The notes: generated by a model not told the origin, from the sequence alone. A stretch of DNA of 64,000 bases from Klebsiella aerogenes KCTC 2190 (GCF_000215745.1 NC_015663.1:4498780-4562779); one strand, 5' to 3'. Positions 48,381-59,328 are shown, numbered from the stretch's first letter. Numbers and translations are program-made.

Positions 48381-49271
48381 ATGCCCTACGATAGCGTCTA
48401 TCTCGAAAAGCGCCCGCCCGGCGCATTGCGCACCGTATGGCGTAAATTCTACGGCGATACCACCGCGATGATTGGTTTATACGGCTGCGGCGCGCTGGTG
48501 CTGCTGTGCGTATTCGGCGGCTGGTTTGCGCCCTATGGCATCGATCAGCAGTTCCTCGGCTACCAGCTGCTGCCGCCTTCATGGTCGCGCTACGGCGAAG
48601 TGTCGTTCTTCCTCGGCACCGACGATCTTGGTCGCGATGTGCTAAGTCGCCTGCTCAGCGGCGCGGCGCCGACCGTCGGCGGCGCCTTTGTGGTCACGCT
48701 CGGCGCCGCGCTGTTCGGCCTGGTGCTTGGCGTGATTGCCGGTTCCACCCACGGTTTGCGTTCAGCGGTAATGAACCACATTCTCGACACCCTGCTGTCG
48801 ATTCCGTCGCTGCTGCTGGCGATTATCGTCGTCGCTTTTGCCGGGCCGCATCTGAGCCATGCGATGTTTGCCGTCTGGCTGGCGCTGCTGCCGCGCATGG
48901 TGCGTTCGGTCTACAGCATGGTGCACGATGAACTGGAAAAAGAGTACGTGATTGCCGCCCGCCTCGACGGCGCTTCCACGCTCAATATTCTCTGGTTTGC
49001 GGTTCTGCCTAATATTACCGCAGGGCTGGTCACCGAAATTACCCGCGCGCTGTCGATGGCGATCCTCGACATTGCCGCGCTCGGTTTTCTCGACCTCGGC
49101 GCTCAGCTACCCTCTCCGGAATGGGGCGCCATGCTCGGCGACGCGCTGGAATTGATTTACGTCGCCCCCTGGACGGTCATGCTGCCGGGAGCGGCCATCA
49201 TGATAAGCGTACTGCTCATCAATCTGCTGGGCGACGGTATTCGCCGCGCAATTATTGCCGGGGTTCAATAA
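48381..49271 (+). CDS. sapC: SapC, ABC permease
   Basis: 296 residues, full-length and very close to E. coli SapC ([38 protein letters not shown]). About six membrane spans and the binding-protein-dependent permease loop ([20 protein letters not shown]) are present. It is part of SapABCDF, linked to antimicrobial peptide resistance and putrescine export. The usual upstream genes sapA and sapB are not seen. The prophage end lies directly before it, so its native ribosome site and promoter link may be lost. Confidence 0.95.
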   Translation: MPYDSVYLEKRPPGALRTVWRKFYGDTTAMIGLYGCGALVLLCVFGGWFAPYGIDQQFLGYQLLPPSWSRYGEVSFFLGTDDLGRDVLSRLLSGAAPTVGGAFVVTLGAALFGLVLGVIAGSTHGLRSAVMNHILDTLLSIPSLLLAIIVVAFAGPHLSHAMFAVWLALLPRMVRSVYSMVHDELEKEYVIAARLDGASTLNILWFAVLPNITAGLVTEITRALSMAILDIAALGFLDLGAQLPSPEWGAMLGDALELIYVAPWTVMLPGAAIMISVLLINLLGDGIRRAIIAGVQ

Positions 49272-50263
49272 TGCCGTTACTGGATATTCGTAATCTAACC
49301 ATTGAGTTTAAAACCAACGAGGGCTGGGTAAAGGCCGTCGATCGGGTCAGCCTGACGCTGGCTGAAGGTGAAGTCCGTGGTCTTGTCGGTGAATCAGGTT
49401 CCGGCAAAAGCTTAATCGCCAAGGCGATTTGCGGCGTCACCAAAGATAACTGGCGGGTCACCGCCGACCGTATGCGTTTTGATGATATCGATCTGCTGCG
49501 TCTCTCTAACCGCGAGCGCCGAAAACTGATTGGCCACAACGTATCGATGATCTTCCAGGAGCCGCAATCCTGTCTTGATCCTTCCGAGCGTATTGGGCTG
49601 CAGTTGATGCAAAATATCCCCGGCTGGACCTTTAAAGGCCACTGGTGGCAACGCTTTGGCTGGCGTAAGCGCCGCGCTATTGAACTGCTGCACCGGGTGG
49701 GAATTAAAGATCACAAAGATATTATGCGCAGCTTCCCCTACGAGCTGACCGACGGCGAATGTCAGAAGGTCATGATCGCCATCGCGCTTGCTAACCAGCC
49801 GCGCTTGCTGATTGCTGATGAACCCACTAACGCCATGGAGCCAACCACCCAGGCGCAGATTATTCGCCTGTTGACCCGGCTCAACCAGAATAACAACACC
49901 ACTATTTTGTTGATCAGTCACGATATGCAGATGCTCAGCAAATGGGCGGATAAAATTAACGTCATGTATTGCGGGCAGACGGTAGAAACCGCGCCGAGCG
50001 AGGAGCTGGTGACCATCCCTCATCACCCCTACACTCAGGCATTGATTCGCGCCATCCCGGATTTCGGCAGCTCAATGCCGCATAAAAGCCGGCTGAATAC
50101 CCTGCCCGGCGCCATTCCGCTGCTGGAACAACTGCCGATCGGCTGTCGGCTGGGGCCGCGTTGTCCCTATGCGCAACGCGAGTGTATCGTCACGCCGCGT
50201 TTGACCGGCGCGCGTAATCATCTGTACGCCTGTCATTTCCCGCTGAACATGGAGAAAGAGTGA
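49271..50263 (+). CDS. sapD: SapD, ABC ATPase
   Basis: 330 residues, starting as TAATG on the sapC stop. Walker A is GESGSGKS, Walker [13 protein letters not shown]. The signature is degenerate (LTDGECQK instead of LSGGQ), as in E. coli SapD. The C-terminus is of the oligopeptide-transport ATPase type (RCPYAQREC). SapD also affects Trk potassium uptake in E. coli. Confidence 0.96.
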   Translation: MPLLDIRNLTIEFKTNEGWVKAVDRVSLTLAEGEVRGLVGESGSGKSLIAKAICGVTKDNWRVTADRMRFDDIDLLRLSNRERRKLIGHNVSMIFQEPQSCLDPSERIGLQLMQNIPGWTFKGHWWQRFGWRKRRAIELLHRVGIKDHKDIMRSFPYELTDGECQKVMIAIALANQPRLLIADEPTNAMEPTTQAQIIRLLTRLNQNNNTTILLISHDMQMLSKWADKINVMYCGQTVETAPSEELVTIPHHPYTQALIRAIPDFGSSMPHKSRLNTLPGAIPLLEQLPIGCRLGPRCPYAQRECIVTPRLTGARNHLYACHFPLNMEKE

Positions 50264-50264
50264 A

Positions 50265-51074
50265 ATGGTCGAAACATTGCTGGAAGTTCGCAATCTGAGT
50301 AAGACCTTTCGCTATCGCACCGGCTGGTTCCACCGTCAGACGGTAGAGGCGGTGAAGCCGCTGAGCTTTACCCTGCGCGAGCGTCAGACGCTGGCGATTA
50401 TTGGTGAAAACGGCTCCGGTAAATCAACGCTGGCCAAAATGCTGGCCGGGATGGTTGAGCCGACCACCGGCGAACTGTTGATTGACGACCATCCGCTGGA
50501 GTTTGGCGACTACTCATTCCGCAGCCAGCGTATTCGCATGATTTTTCAGGATCCCTCGACCTCGCTCAACCCACGTCAGCGTATTTCGCAGATCCTCGAT
50601 TTCCCGTTGCGTCTCAATACCGATCTTGAACCAGAAGCCCGGGAAAAGCAGATTATCGAGACGATGCGCATGGTGGGCCTGCTACCGGATCACGTCAGCT
50701 ACTATCCGCATATGCTGGCGCCGGGGCAAAAGCAGCGCCTGGGTCTTGCTCGTGCCTTGATCCTGCGTCCGAAAGTGATTATCTGCGATGAGGCGCTGGC
50801 CTCGTTGGATATGTCAATGCGTTCGCAGCTAATCAACCTGATGCTGGAACTACAGGAAAAACAGGGAATATCCTACATCTATGTCACCCAGCATCTGGGG
50901 ATGATGAAGCATATCAGCGATCAGGTGCTGGTAATGCATGAGGGTGAAGTGGTCGAACGCGGCAGCACCGCCGATGTGCTGGCCTCGCCGCTCCACGAAC
51001 TGACCAAGCGGCTGATCGCCGGCCATTTCGGCGAGGCGCTGACTGCCGACGCCTGGCGAAAAGATGGTAAATAG
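50265..51074 (+). CDS. sapF: SapF, ABC ATPase
   Basis: 269 residues with Walker A GENGSGKST, signature LAPGQKQR and Walker B VIICDEALASLD. Second ATPase of the Sap transporter. One base separates it from sapD. GAAAGAGTGAA precedes the ATG. A hairpin terminator follows. Confidence 0.96.
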   Translation: MVETLLEVRNLSKTFRYRTGWFHRQTVEAVKPLSFTLRERQTLAIIGENGSGKSTLAKMLAGMVEPTTGELLIDDHPLEFGDYSFRSQRIRMIFQDPSTSLNPRQRISQILDFPLRLNTDLEPEAREKQIIETMRMVGLLPDHVSYYPHMLAPGQKQRLGLARALILRPKVIICDEALASLDMSMRSQLINLMLELQEKQGISYIYVTQHLGMMKHISDQVLVMHEGEVVERGSTADVLASPLHELTKRLIAGHFGEALTADAWRKDGK

Positions 51075-51090
51075 CGTTAACCTTCCTTCA

Positions 51091-51112
51091 GGGGCGGCAT
51101 AATAGCCGCCCC
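51091..51112. terminator. Hairpin between sapF and the permease gene
   Basis: GGGGCGGC-ATAATA-GCCGCCCC between convergent stops; only a short T-rich stretch follows, so it is probably bidirectional. Confidence 0.75.
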
Positions 51113-51121
51113 TGCTATTTA

Positions 51122-52549
51122 TCACTGCGGAAACACGCTCTGCGCCGGTAATGGTCGGCGGTCGAAGCGGCGCAGCGCATAATACAACCATCCGGTACCT
51201 ACCCAGCCGATAATCCATGACACATCATTGCCGGCGAATATCCACGTCAGCGAACCATGGAACAGCGGGTTCTCAATAAACGGCAGTTGAATAAGCACGC
51301 CAATGATATAAATGGTAATGGCATACAAATTCCAGAAACCATAGCGCTGATGCGGATCGCTAAGCGCCGGAATATCGACCGCGCCTTTAGAAATAATGTA
51401 GTAATCGGTCAGGCTGATGGCGCTCCAGGGAACGAAAAAGGCCAGCAGGAATAACAGGAAATGGGTGAAATGCTTTAAGAAAGCCGGTTCGCTAAGCAGC
51501 GCGATAATACACGAAGCCGCGACCATCAGGACGACGAAAGCAACGCGGCATTTCTGCGACAACGCCGTCTGGCGACGGAAACCGGAAACAATGGTGGTCA
51601 GAGACATAAAACTGCCGTAGGCGTTAAGCGTCGTGAAGGTGATCTTGCCAAAGCAAATAGCAAAGTAGATAACCATCGCCATCACCTGGCTTTTACCCAA
51701 TCCCACCAGATAACTCACTTCATGACCGGGGAAAGCGCTGCCGGCAATCGCGGCGGTAAACACCCCCAGCGTCATAGATGTCTGGGTTCCCAATACGGTA
51801 CCGAAAAACACCGAGCAGAACGTTTTCGTTGCCGATACATTGCGTGGCAGGTAGCGCGAATAGTCGGACACATACGGGCAAAACGCGATTTGCCACGACG
51901 AGGATAGAGACACCGCCAGCAGGAACATCGGCAGGGAGAAATGGTTATTTTGCGCCAGGGCCGCGAGATCCGCCGACATCAGCAGGGTAACGAACATATA
52001 GACGAAGGCCAGAATGCCGATAATGCTCGCCAGTTTACCCAGCTTATGAATCACCTTATAACCCAGTACCGCAATGACAATAATAATCGCGCTGAATAGC
52101 AACATTCCAGCGACATTGCTGATATTCAACAGCTTTGCCATCGCCTGCCCGGCCAGTACGGTACCGCTGGCGGAGAAGCCAACATACATGATGCAGACCA
52201 GTACCAGCGGCACTACCGCGCCAAAGACGCCAAACTGGGCGCGGCTGATTATCATCTGCGGCAAACCCAGCCGTGGTCCCTGCAGCGCATGCAGCGACAT
52301 TACCGCCGCCCCCAGCACCTGACCGAGGAGAAGACCTATCAGCGACCACACCACGTCGCCGCCCAGCACCACGGCTAAAGCGCCGGTGACAATAGCGGTA
52401 ATTTGCAGGTTGCCGCCAAACCACAGGGTAAACTGGCTAAACGGATGCCCATGCCTCTCGCGTTCGGGGATGTAATCGATCGACCGCGTTTCACTTAATC
52501 CAGCCTGACTATTTTTTGACTGCCCATCTGTAGATGAAAAAGAAGACAT
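51122..52549 (-). CDS. NCS1-family purine/cytosine-type permease
   Basis: 475 residues with about 12 membrane spans. FSQFTLWFGGNLQITAIVTG near the start and SLSSSWQIAFCPYVSDYSRYLP (near 215) are the NCS1 signatures (cf. CodB). The family imports nucleobases, hydantoin, thiamin precursors or vitamins with protons or sodium; the substrate cannot be told. It is divergent from the HutD/Ves gene. E. coli K-12 lacks it in this place. Confidence 0.88.
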   Translation of the reverse strand: MSSFSSTDGQSKNSQAGLSETRSIDYIPERERHGHPFSQFTLWFGGNLQITAIVTGALAVVLGGDVVWSLIGLLLGQVLGAAVMSLHALQGPRLGLPQMIISRAQFGVFGAVVPLVLVCIMYVGFSASGTVLAGQAMAKLLNISNVAGMLLFSAIIIVIAVLGYKVIHKLGKLASIIGILAFVYMFVTLLMSADLAALAQNNHFSLPMFLLAVSLSSSWQIAFCPYVSDYSRYLPRNVSATKTFCSVFFGTVLGTQTSMTLGVFTAAIAGSAFPGHEVSYLVGLGKSQVMAMVIYFAICFGKITFTTLNAYGSFMSLTTIVSGFRRQTALSQKCRVAFVVLMVAASCIIALLSEPAFLKHFTHFLLFLLAFFVPWSAISLTDYYIISKGAVDIPALSDPHQRYGFWNLYAITIYIIGVLIQLPFIENPLFHGSLTWIFAGNDVSWIIGWVGTGWLYYALRRFDRRPLPAQSVFPQ

Positions 52550-52747
52550 AGGTACCTCGCTATTATTATTTATTCACTCCCCATCTGACCGATCCTGTAT
52601 ATACAAGCATTGACAACTGCCCGCACCGCACGCATCCTATTTTTGTGATGAATATGTAAATTCTTTGTATTGCAAAAAGTAACAAAACCATAACAATAAC
52701 GTTGATAAACGCCTGCGCATACCGCGCCAAACCGAGGTGTAACGCTC

Positions 52748-53290
52748 ATGATCGTTCCCGTCCAACTATCCACTCTGCCCGTCACGCCCTGGAAAAATGG
52801 CGCAGGCGAGACCCGTGAGATAGTCTGTGTCCCCTCTCCTGACGCCCCTTTTTTATGGCGAGCCAGCATTGCCACTCTGCAAAATGATGGTCCGTTTTCC
52901 TGCTTTCCCGGCGTCGACCGGGTCATTACTCTACTGGCCGGGCAGCCGCTGCGCCTGAAAGGCGAAGCTATCGATCACGCTTTAACGCTTTGGCAACCCT
53001 GGGCTTTTGCCGGCGAGTGGCCGCTGCGTAGCGAAGGGATCCGCGAACCCGGTCTCGACTTTAATATCATGACCCAGCGCAACCGCGCCGCCGCCGAGGT
53101 ACGGGTCGTTGATGATATACAGACTCCCGGCGACGAAGGCGTCGCTTGGGTATTACAGGGGCGCTGGCAACTTGGTGAACGGCAATGTGAAGCGCAATCG
53201 GGTATTTTCTGGCATCAGCAAACGCCGGGCGAACTCGCGCCGCTCACGACGGACGCCCTACTGTTACTCACCACGATCGTGCGCCGTTAA
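52748..53290 (+). CDS. HutD/Ves-family cupin protein
   Basis: 180 residues. PVTPWKNGAGETREIVCVP (near 12-30) is the HutD/Ves hallmark, with ITLLAGQPLRLKG and LDFNIMTQR following. HutD acts in histidine use in some bacteria; Ves is a stress-induced protein in E. coli. No hut genes are near, so the Ves-type assignment is more apt. It is divergent from the permease with 198 bases between. Its stop is followed by 240 bases that carry the fabI control region. Confidence 0.85.
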   Translation: MIVPVQLSTLPVTPWKNGAGETREIVCVPSPDAPFLWRASIATLQNDGPFSCFPGVDRVITLLAGQPLRLKGEAIDHALTLWQPWAFAGEWPLRSEGIREPGLDFNIMTQRNRAAAEVRVVDDIQTPGDEGVAWVLQGRWQLGERQCEAQSGIFWHQQTPGELAPLTTDALLLLTTIVRR

Positions 53291-53532
53291 CCGCAGAAAT
53301 ATCGGTAACGCGTCGTGATCTCACGGTAAAACGTAGTGATTATCCGGTGATATACTGGGGTAAGCGCATTTATCATTACGCGCTGCGTTGCGATAGGCGG
53401 CACAAAAAATCGTGACACAAGGGGTCTTCAGTGGGATATAATTCCCGGCTAAATTTGAGTTATTTTGAAATAACAACGTTAACCGTTTGATTGTTAGAGT
53501 AAAAATAAGCAATAACGATAAGGATTAAAGCT

Positions 53533-54321
53533 ATGGGTTTTCTTTCCGGTAAGCGCATTCTGATCACTGGCGTGGCCAGTAAACTGTCCATCGCCTACGG
53601 TATTGCGCAAGCAATGCACCGTGAAGGGGCTGAACTGGCATTCACCTATCAGAACGAAAAACTGAAAGGCCGCGTAGAAGAGTTTGCTGCTGCGCTGGGT
53701 TCTAACATTGTGCTGCAGTGCGACGTGGCTGAAGACGAAAGCATCACCGCGCTGTTCACTGAGCTTGAAAAAGTATGGCCGAAATTTGATGGTTTCGTGC
53801 ACTCTATCGGTTATGCGCCGGCTGACCAGTTAGATGGCGACTACGTCAATGCCGTCACCCGCGAAGGTTTCAAAATTGCCCACGACATCAGCGCTTACAG
53901 CTTCGTGGCGATGGCGAAAGCTTGCCGCTCGATGCTGAACCCGGGCTCCGCGCTGCTGACCCTCTCCTATCTGGGCGCTGAGCGCGCTATCCCGAACTAT
54001 AACGTGATGGGTCTGGCAAAAGCGTCTCTGGAAGCCAACGTACGCTATATGGCGAACGCGATGGGTCCGGAAGGTATTCGCGTTAACGCCATCTCCGCAG
54101 GTCCGATCCGCACCCTGGCGGCATCCGGTATCAAAGATTTCCGTAAAATGCTGGCGCACTGCGAAGCGGTCACCCCGATCCGTCGCACCGTCACCATCGA
54201 AGACGTCGGCAACAGCGCGGCCTTCCTGTGCTCTAACCTGTCTGCGGGCATCTCCGGTGAAGTCGTTCACGTTGACGGCGGTTTCAGCATCGCTGCGATG
54301 AACGAACTGGAACTGAAATAA
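53533..54321 (+). CDS. fabI: Enoyl-ACP reductase FabI
   Basis: 262 residues. NADH-binding [15 protein letters not shown] lies at the start. The catalytic Tyr/Lys set is in [15 protein letters not shown] (Tyr 156, Lys 163), with Tyr 146 in LSYLGAE. It carries out the last step of fatty-acid elongation and is the target of triclosan. Gly 93 lies in [11 protein letters not shown] as in sensitive enzymes. Followed by a strong hairpin. Confidence 0.97.
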   Translation: MGFLSGKRILITGVASKLSIAYGIAQAMHREGAELAFTYQNEKLKGRVEEFAAALGSNIVLQCDVAEDESITALFTELEKVWPKFDGFVHSIGYAPADQLDGDYVNAVTREGFKIAHDISAYSFVAMAKACRSMLNPGSALLTLSYLGAERAIPNYNVMGLAKASLEANVRYMANAMGPEGIRVNAISAGPIRTLAASGIKDFRKMLAHCEAVTPIRRTVTIEDVGNSAAFLCSNLSAGISGEVVHVDGGFSIAAMNELELK

Positions 54322-54330
54322 GTTCCCTAT

Positions 54331-54352
54331 CCTCCTCACCCCGGTGAGGAGG
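54331..54352 (+). terminator. fabI terminator
   Basis: CCTCCTCACC-CC-GGTGAGGAGG ten bases after the stop, followed by a T/C-rich run. Confidence 0.8.
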
Positions 54353-54512
54353 ATCTCTCTCCTTTCTCTGCTTACGCTTCTCTTCTGTTATTCCAATCCG
54401 CTATTTGTTAGTACGTATCAATATTTTCTCCTGCTTCAGGGTTACGCCAGGATAGTTGTGCATAGAGGTACCGCGAAACGGCGGTTCGCCACCTACCGAA
54501 CAAGGAACGCCC

Positions 54513-55673
54513 ATGGAGCAACGCCGCGTGTATGGCAAAAACCACTGGTATCACGAGACCCAGTCAACCAATAGCCCGGTCGAGATTCTTCCTCTGGTCC
54601 CGGAGGCCGCTGACGTTGATGACCGTTTTTTGCTCGATCTGCCACTCGCAGCCGATCTCAGCCACCCTCATGAAGGCTGGCTGGCACCCGCGCGTCAGTT
54701 GACAAAGGTCCTTTTCCCGGACAACGTCACGGTAACCCGATTACAAACCTTCAGCGCCTACGACCGTCTTAGCACCGCCCTGACCGTCGCTCAGGTCTAC
54801 GGCATACAGCGCTTGTGTAACCACTACGCCGCCCGTCTGGCGCCGTTGCCTGGCCCTGACTCCTCACGAGAAAGTAATCACCGGTTGGCGCAGATAACCC
54901 AGTACGCCCGCCAGTTAGCCAGTTCTCCTTCGGTTATCAACGAGGTCTCCCGCCGCCAGCTTGAGGAGGTCGGGCTGACCAGCCGCGATATTGTGTTAAT
55001 TAACCAAATTATCGGCTTCGTGGGCTTTCAGGCCCGCGCGGTGGCCGCATTTCAGGCCGCGCTCGGCCAACCGGTACGCTGGCTTCCCGGTATGCCGCAG
55101 CAGAATGATGCCCCGGCAGAACGCTTTACTGATGTTACTGGAGAGTGGTCCCTGGATATCGATGATGCCGACCTGCGTTACGCCAATGATGACAAGCAAG
55201 TCAGGCTCGCCGCATGGAACCGTCATCCCGGCCTGCAGCCTCTCGCCCCCCTTCTGGCAACGGATGAAGGCGCGTTGGCCCTGCTACATCAACTGCTGAA
55301 TCAACTGGATAATTCTGCGCAGCCCTTAAGCGCAATGGCGGCGTTACTCGCGGCGCGAATCAACGGCAGCGTCAGCTGTTTTAACGCCTGGAGAGCTCGC
55401 TGGACAGGTGACAACGGATTGTTGCAGGCACTGCGCGGCGATGAACGAACGGTTCAGCACTGGGCGCGAAGCCATTCTTTGGAACATGTTTTCCTACAGG
55501 CGGCGCAGCTATTGACTCGTGCGCCGGACCGTTTTAGCGCCGCGCAGCTAACTCCCCTCACTGAATATGGGCTTTCCCGCGTTGAGGCTATCGATCTGCT
55601 GGCGTGGTGCGGCCTCTGCGGGTGGCTGAACCGGCTTAAAATCGCCCTCGGTGAGGTACGTCAAGCGACGTAA
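54513..55673 (+). CDS. yciW: YciW, AhpD/CMD-like protein
   Basis: 386 residues from ATG 54513 (MEQRRVYGKNHWYHETQSTN), with AAGGAA before it; the earlier in-frame ATG is not used. It closely follows E. coli YciW (RLCNHYAARLAPLPGPDSSR, ITQYARQLASSP). The fold is alkylhydroperoxidase-like, and E. coli yciW is linked to cysteine metabolism and CysB. The CxxC of AhpD is not obvious. Located between fabI and rnb as in E. coli. Confidence 0.85.
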   Translation: MEQRRVYGKNHWYHETQSTNSPVEILPLVPEAADVDDRFLLDLPLAADLSHPHEGWLAPARQLTKVLFPDNVTVTRLQTFSAYDRLSTALTVAQVYGIQRLCNHYAARLAPLPGPDSSRESNHRLAQITQYARQLASSPSVINEVSRRQLEEVGLTSRDIVLINQIIGFVGFQARAVAAFQAALGQPVRWLPGMPQQNDAPAERFTDVTGEWSLDIDDADLRYANDDKQVRLAAWNRHPGLQPLAPLLATDEGALALLHQLLNQLDNSAQPLSAMAALLAARINGSVSCFNAWRARWTGDNGLLQALRGDERTVQHWARSHSLEHVFLQAAQLLTRAPDRFSAAQLTPLTEYGLSRVEAIDLLAWCGLCGWLNRLKIALGEVRQAT

Positions 55674-55754
55674 AATGCTGAAACAGCGCTTGCTGAGGCA
55701 GGCATATTCGCGTAAAAATGTCAGCCGCTCTTTTAGCCACGAAAAAACCTAATT

Positions 55755-57689
55755 ATGTTTCAGGACAACCCGCTGCTAGCGCAGCTTAAACAGCAATTGC
55801 ATTCCCAGACTCCCCGCGTTGAAGGGGTCGTTAAAGGCACGGAAAAAGGTTTTGGCTTCCTTGAAGTCGACTCGCAAAAAAGCTACTTCATTCCGCCGCC
55901 GCAAATGAAAAAAGTGATGCATGGCGATCGTATTATCGCTGTGGTCCATACCGAAAAAGAACGTGAAAGCGCCGAGCCGGAAGAGCTGGTTGAGCCTTTC
56001 CTGACCCGTTTTGTCGGTAAAGTGCAGAAAAAAGACGATCGTCTGTCTATTGTTCCTGATCATCCGCTGCTGAAAGACGCCATCCCTTGCCGCGCCGCGC
56101 GCGGCGTAGAACACGACTTCAAACAGGGTGACTGGGCGGTGGCTGAAATGCGTCGCCATCCGCTGAAAGGCGACCGCGGTTTCTATGCCGAATTAACGCA
56201 ATTCATCACCTTTAGCGACGATCATTTCGTGCCGTGGTGGGTGACGCTGGCGCGTCATAACCTGGAAAAAGAAGCGCCGAATGGCGTTGCCACCGAGATG
56301 CTCGATGAAGGACTGGAACGCCGCGATCTGACGCCGCTTGAGTTCGTAACCATCGACAGCGCCAGCACCGAAGATATGGACGATGCGCTGTATGTCGAGC
56401 GCGCCGACGACGGTAAACTGCTGCTGACCGTCGCTATCGCCGATCCGACAGCGTGGATTGCCGAGGGCAGTAAACTGGACAACGCGGCGAAAATCCGCGC
56501 CTTCACCAACTATCTGCCGGGCTTTAATATCCCAATGTTGCCGCGCGAGCTGTCTGACGATTTGTGTTCGCTGCGCGCCAACGAAGTGCGTCCGGTACTC
56601 GCCTGCCGCATGACTCTGGCGGCTGACGGCGCCATTGAAGATAATATCGAATTCTTCGCAGCAACTATCGAATCTAAAGCCAAACTGGCTTATGACGACG
56701 TCTCCAACTGGCTGGAAAATATCGGCTCATGGCAGCCTGCTGATGACGCTATCGCGCAGCAAATCAAACTGCTGCAGGAAGTCTGCCAGCGCCGCAGCGA
56801 ATGGCGTCAAACCCACGCGCTGGTATTCAAAGACCGCCCTGATTATCGCTTCGTGTTGGGTGAGAAAGGTGAAGTGCTGGATATCGTTGCCGAACCGCGC
56901 CGCATCGCCAACCGCATCGTTGAAGAGTCAATGATTGCCGCTAATATCTGCGCGGCACGCGTGCTGCGAGATAACCTGGGCTTTGGCGTTTATAACGTGC
57001 ACACCGGTTTCGATCCGGCCAACACCGAACAACTGGCCGCGCTGCTGAAGACGCACGATGTGCACGTCGATCCGCAGGAAGTCCTGACACTCGACGGTTT
57101 CTGTAAACTGCGCCGCGAACTGGATGCTCAGCCTTCAGGTTTCCTTGATAGCCGCATCCGCCGCTTCCAGTCGTTCGCCGAAATCAGTACCGAACCGGGC
57201 CCGCACTTCGGCCTTGGGCTGGAAGCTTACGCCACCTGGACTTCGCCAATCCGTAAATACGGCGATATGATCAACCACCGTCTGTTAAAAGCCGTCATCA
57301 AAGGCGAGACCATTGGTCGCCCGCAGGATGACGTCACCGTGCAGATGGCGGAACGCCGTCGTCTGAACCGGATGGCGGAACGCGACGTCGCAGATTGGCT
57401 GTATGCTCGCTTCCTCAATGATAAAGCCGGAACCGATACCCGCTACGCGGCAGAAATCATTGATGTCAGCCGCGGCGGCATGCGCGTGCGCCTGGTCGAT
57501 AACGGCGCTGTCGCCTTTATCCCGGCACCTTTCCTGCACGCGGTGCGCGATGAACTGGTCTGCAGTCAGGAGAACGGAACCGTACAGATTAAAGGTGAAG
57601 TCGTTTACAAAGTCACCGATGTTATCGACGTGACTATCGCTGAAGTCCGTATGGAAACCCGCAGCGTCATCGCCCGTCCGGCGGCGTAA
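55755..57689 (+). CDS. rnb: Exoribonuclease II
   Basis: 644 residues, the same as E. coli RNase II. Cold-shock domains lie at 20-170, the RNB catalytic domain at about 190-520 with [19 protein letters not shown] (Asp 201, 207, 209, 210), and an S1 domain at the C-terminus ([20 protein letters not shown]). It degrades unstructured RNA from the 3' end and removes poly(A). A hairpin follows. Confidence 0.97.
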   Translation: MFQDNPLLAQLKQQLHSQTPRVEGVVKGTEKGFGFLEVDSQKSYFIPPPQMKKVMHGDRIIAVVHTEKERESAEPEELVEPFLTRFVGKVQKKDDRLSIVPDHPLLKDAIPCRAARGVEHDFKQGDWAVAEMRRHPLKGDRGFYAELTQFITFSDDHFVPWWVTLARHNLEKEAPNGVATEMLDEGLERRDLTPLEFVTIDSASTEDMDDALYVERADDGKLLLTVAIADPTAWIAEGSKLDNAAKIRAFTNYLPGFNIPMLPRELSDDLCSLRANEVRPVLACRMTLAADGAIEDNIEFFAATIESKAKLAYDDVSNWLENIGSWQPADDAIAQQIKLLQEVCQRRSEWRQTHALVFKDRPDYRFVLGEKGEVLDIVAEPRRIANRIVEESMIAANICAARVLRDNLGFGVYNVHTGFDPANTEQLAALLKTHDVHVDPQEVLTLDGFCKLRRELDAQPSGFLDSRIRRFQSFAEISTEPGPHFGLGLEAYATWTSPIRKYGDMINHRLLKAVIKGETIGRPQDDVTVQMAERRRLNRMAERDVADWLYARFLNDKAGTDTRYAAEIIDVSRGGMRVRLVDNGAVAFIPAPFLHAVRDELVCSQENGTVQIKGEVVYKVTDVIDVTIAEVRMETRSVIARPAA

Positions 57690-57696
57690 CGCTTTT

Positions 57697-57718
57697 ATGG
57701 CCCCTGCCCAGGGGCCAT
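57697..57718 (+). terminator. rnb terminator
   Basis: ATGGCCCC-TGCCCA-GGGGCCAT followed by a T-rich stretch. Confidence 0.75.
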
Positions 57719-57838
57719 ACATTTCTCGTTTTGAGTGAATATCGCCAGCCGCGCAAGGATGTGCGTTTTTTTCGCTTCTCTTTTGCAACTGTTTTTTGCA
57801 TCATTGATTTCATTCATTTTTGTAACCAGGATAATGCT

Positions 57839-58021
57839 ATGTCTGATCTGAATGCCCGCCTGCTCGCCCAACGTATCGATACCGTGCTGGATATTCTGGT
57901 TGCCGGAGATTATCACTCGGCGATCCATAATCTGGAGATCCTCAAAGCCGAGCTGCAGGCGTTGTCTCACGACGAGCCAGAGAAGGACTCAGGGCAATCG
58001 AAAGCGCCGTGGGAAATCTAA
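57839..58021 (+). CDS. yciZ: YciZ, small conserved protein
   Basis: 60 residues from ATG 57839 ([20 protein letters not shown]), ending SKAPWEI. It matches the E. coli YciZ size, sequence and location near rnb. Upstream in-frame codons to 57731 lack a ribosome site. Function unknown. Confidence 0.85.
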   Translation: MSDLNARLLAQRIDTVLDILVAGDYHSAIHNLEILKAELQALSHDEPEKDSGQSKAPWEI

Positions 58022-58091
58022 ATCATTCCTGTCCCCCAGCACGCCTTAAGGCCTGCTGGGCGCCGTATAGACCTCTAACTGTGATGTAGCT

Positions 58092-58841
58092 ATGAACGCC
58101 CGACAACAAAGTATTTTGCAAATGGTCATCGATAAAGGCCGTATGAGCGTAGCCGATCTGGCCAGGATGACCGGTGTCTCAGAAGTCACTATTCGTCAGG
58201 ATCTGAATTCTCTGGAAAAACAAAGCTACCTGCGCCGTACCCACGGCTTTGCGGTACCGCTGGATAGTGAAGACGTCGAAACCCGGATGATGACCAACTT
58301 TGCCATTAAGCGTGAACTCGCCGCGCGCGCCGCGTCGCTGGTGGCAGCCGGAGAGACGGTGTTCATCGAAAATGGCAGTTCAAACGCCCTTCTGGCTCGC
58401 ACATTGGCGGAACGAGGCGATATCACCATCATCACCGTGAGCAGCTATATCGCGCATTTACTCAAGGAAACGCCGGGCGAGGTGATTCTGCTGGGCGGTA
58501 TTTATCAGAAGCGCAGTGAAAGCATGGTCGGCCCGTTAACCCGCCAGTGCATTCAGCAGGTACACTTTAGCAAGGCATTTATCGGCGTTGACGGCTGGCA
58601 GAGCGAAACCGGCTTCACCGGCCGCGACATGATGCGCGCCGATGTGGTTAATGCGGTGCTGGAAAAACAGTGCGAAGCCATTGTGCTGAGCGACAGCTCG
58701 AAATTCAGCGTTGTGCATCCCTATCCGCTGGGCCCGATTTCCCGTTTCAATCGCATCATTACCGATAATAATTTGCACGACACTATCCGCCAGCAGCTCA
58801 CCGACAGCGGTTTAACCGTCGATATTGTTAACCCCGCCTGA
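58092..58841 (+). CDS. yciT: DeoR-family transcriptional regulator YciT
   Basis: 249 residues. The N-terminal helix-turn-helix is [34 protein letters not shown], followed by the sugar-phosphate-binding DeoR C-terminal domain ([29 protein letters not shown]). In E. coli its target and ligand are poorly known. pdeR (gmr), which lies between rnb and yciT in E. coli, is absent here. Confidence 0.9.
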   Translation: MNARQQSILQMVIDKGRMSVADLARMTGVSEVTIRQDLNSLEKQSYLRRTHGFAVPLDSEDVETRMMTNFAIKRELAARAASLVAAGETVFIENGSSNALLARTLAERGDITIITVSSYIAHLLKETPGEVILLGGIYQKRSESMVGPLTRQCIQQVHFSKAFIGVDGWQSETGFTGRDMMRADVVNAVLEKQCEAIVLSDSSKFSVVHPYPLGPISRFNRIITDNNLHDTIRQQLTDSGLTVDIVNPA

Positions 58842-59106
58842 TCGCTTCCGCCAGCGCCCGATAAAATGGCGTTGGCGTCCCTTCTGCGTCTGAGAGTATT
58901 CCGACCCGCAATTAAGATTTTTTACCTGACGTTAAATTTTAAAATAAGTAGAATTATTATTAGCGATATAACAGGAAGTGACTATCACCTGCGTGATTAG
59001 AGCAACACCTGCGCAACTTAAGTTTCATGGAATAACCCGTAAGTCATAGCCTGTTGCTATGCTTAAAGGAAGTTGTATCCATGAATAGATTATTCAGGAG
59101 AATAAA

Positions 59107-59328
59107 ATGATGACTTCGATGAGCAAAAAAATGGCTGCGGCCGTACTGGCGGTTACTGTAGTAATGTCTCTGAGCGCTTGCTCTCACTGGTCTAAACGCG
59201 ACCGTAACACCGCAATCGGCGCCGGCGCCGGCGCACTGGGCGGCGCGGTATTAACTGACGGCAGCACCCTGGGCACCCTGGGTGGCGCAGCGGTTGGCGG
59301 CATCATTGGCCACCAGGTTGGCAAATAA
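59107..59328 (+). CDS. osmB: Osmotically inducible lipoprotein OsmB
   Basis: 73 residues. Lipobox LSAC (Cys near 25) is followed by a Gly-rich glycine-zipper domain (AIGAGAGALGGAVLTDG, TLGGAAVGGIIGHQVGK) almost identical to E. coli OsmB. Expressed in stationary phase and at high osmolarity. AGGAGAATAAA lies before the ATG. The 265 bases upstream hold its promoters. A further Met at residue 2 is a possible start. Confidence 0.93.
   Translation: MMTSMSKKMAAAVLAVTVVMSLSACSHWSKRDRNTAIGAGAGALGGAVLTDGSTLGTLGGAAVGGIIGHQVGK

Noticed and set aside
48247..48582. Upstream extension of int to 48582
   Set aside because: The extra residues are antisense to sapC and Arg/Ala-rich without integrase similarity; starts near 48204-48246 fit the family.
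49412..50026. 204-codon leftward frame opposite sapD
   Set aside because: Shadow of sapD, which has all ABC ATPase motifs.
52570..52926. 118-codon leftward frame upstream of the permease
   Set aside because: It overlaps the HutD/Ves start antisense and has no ribosome site or recognisable product.
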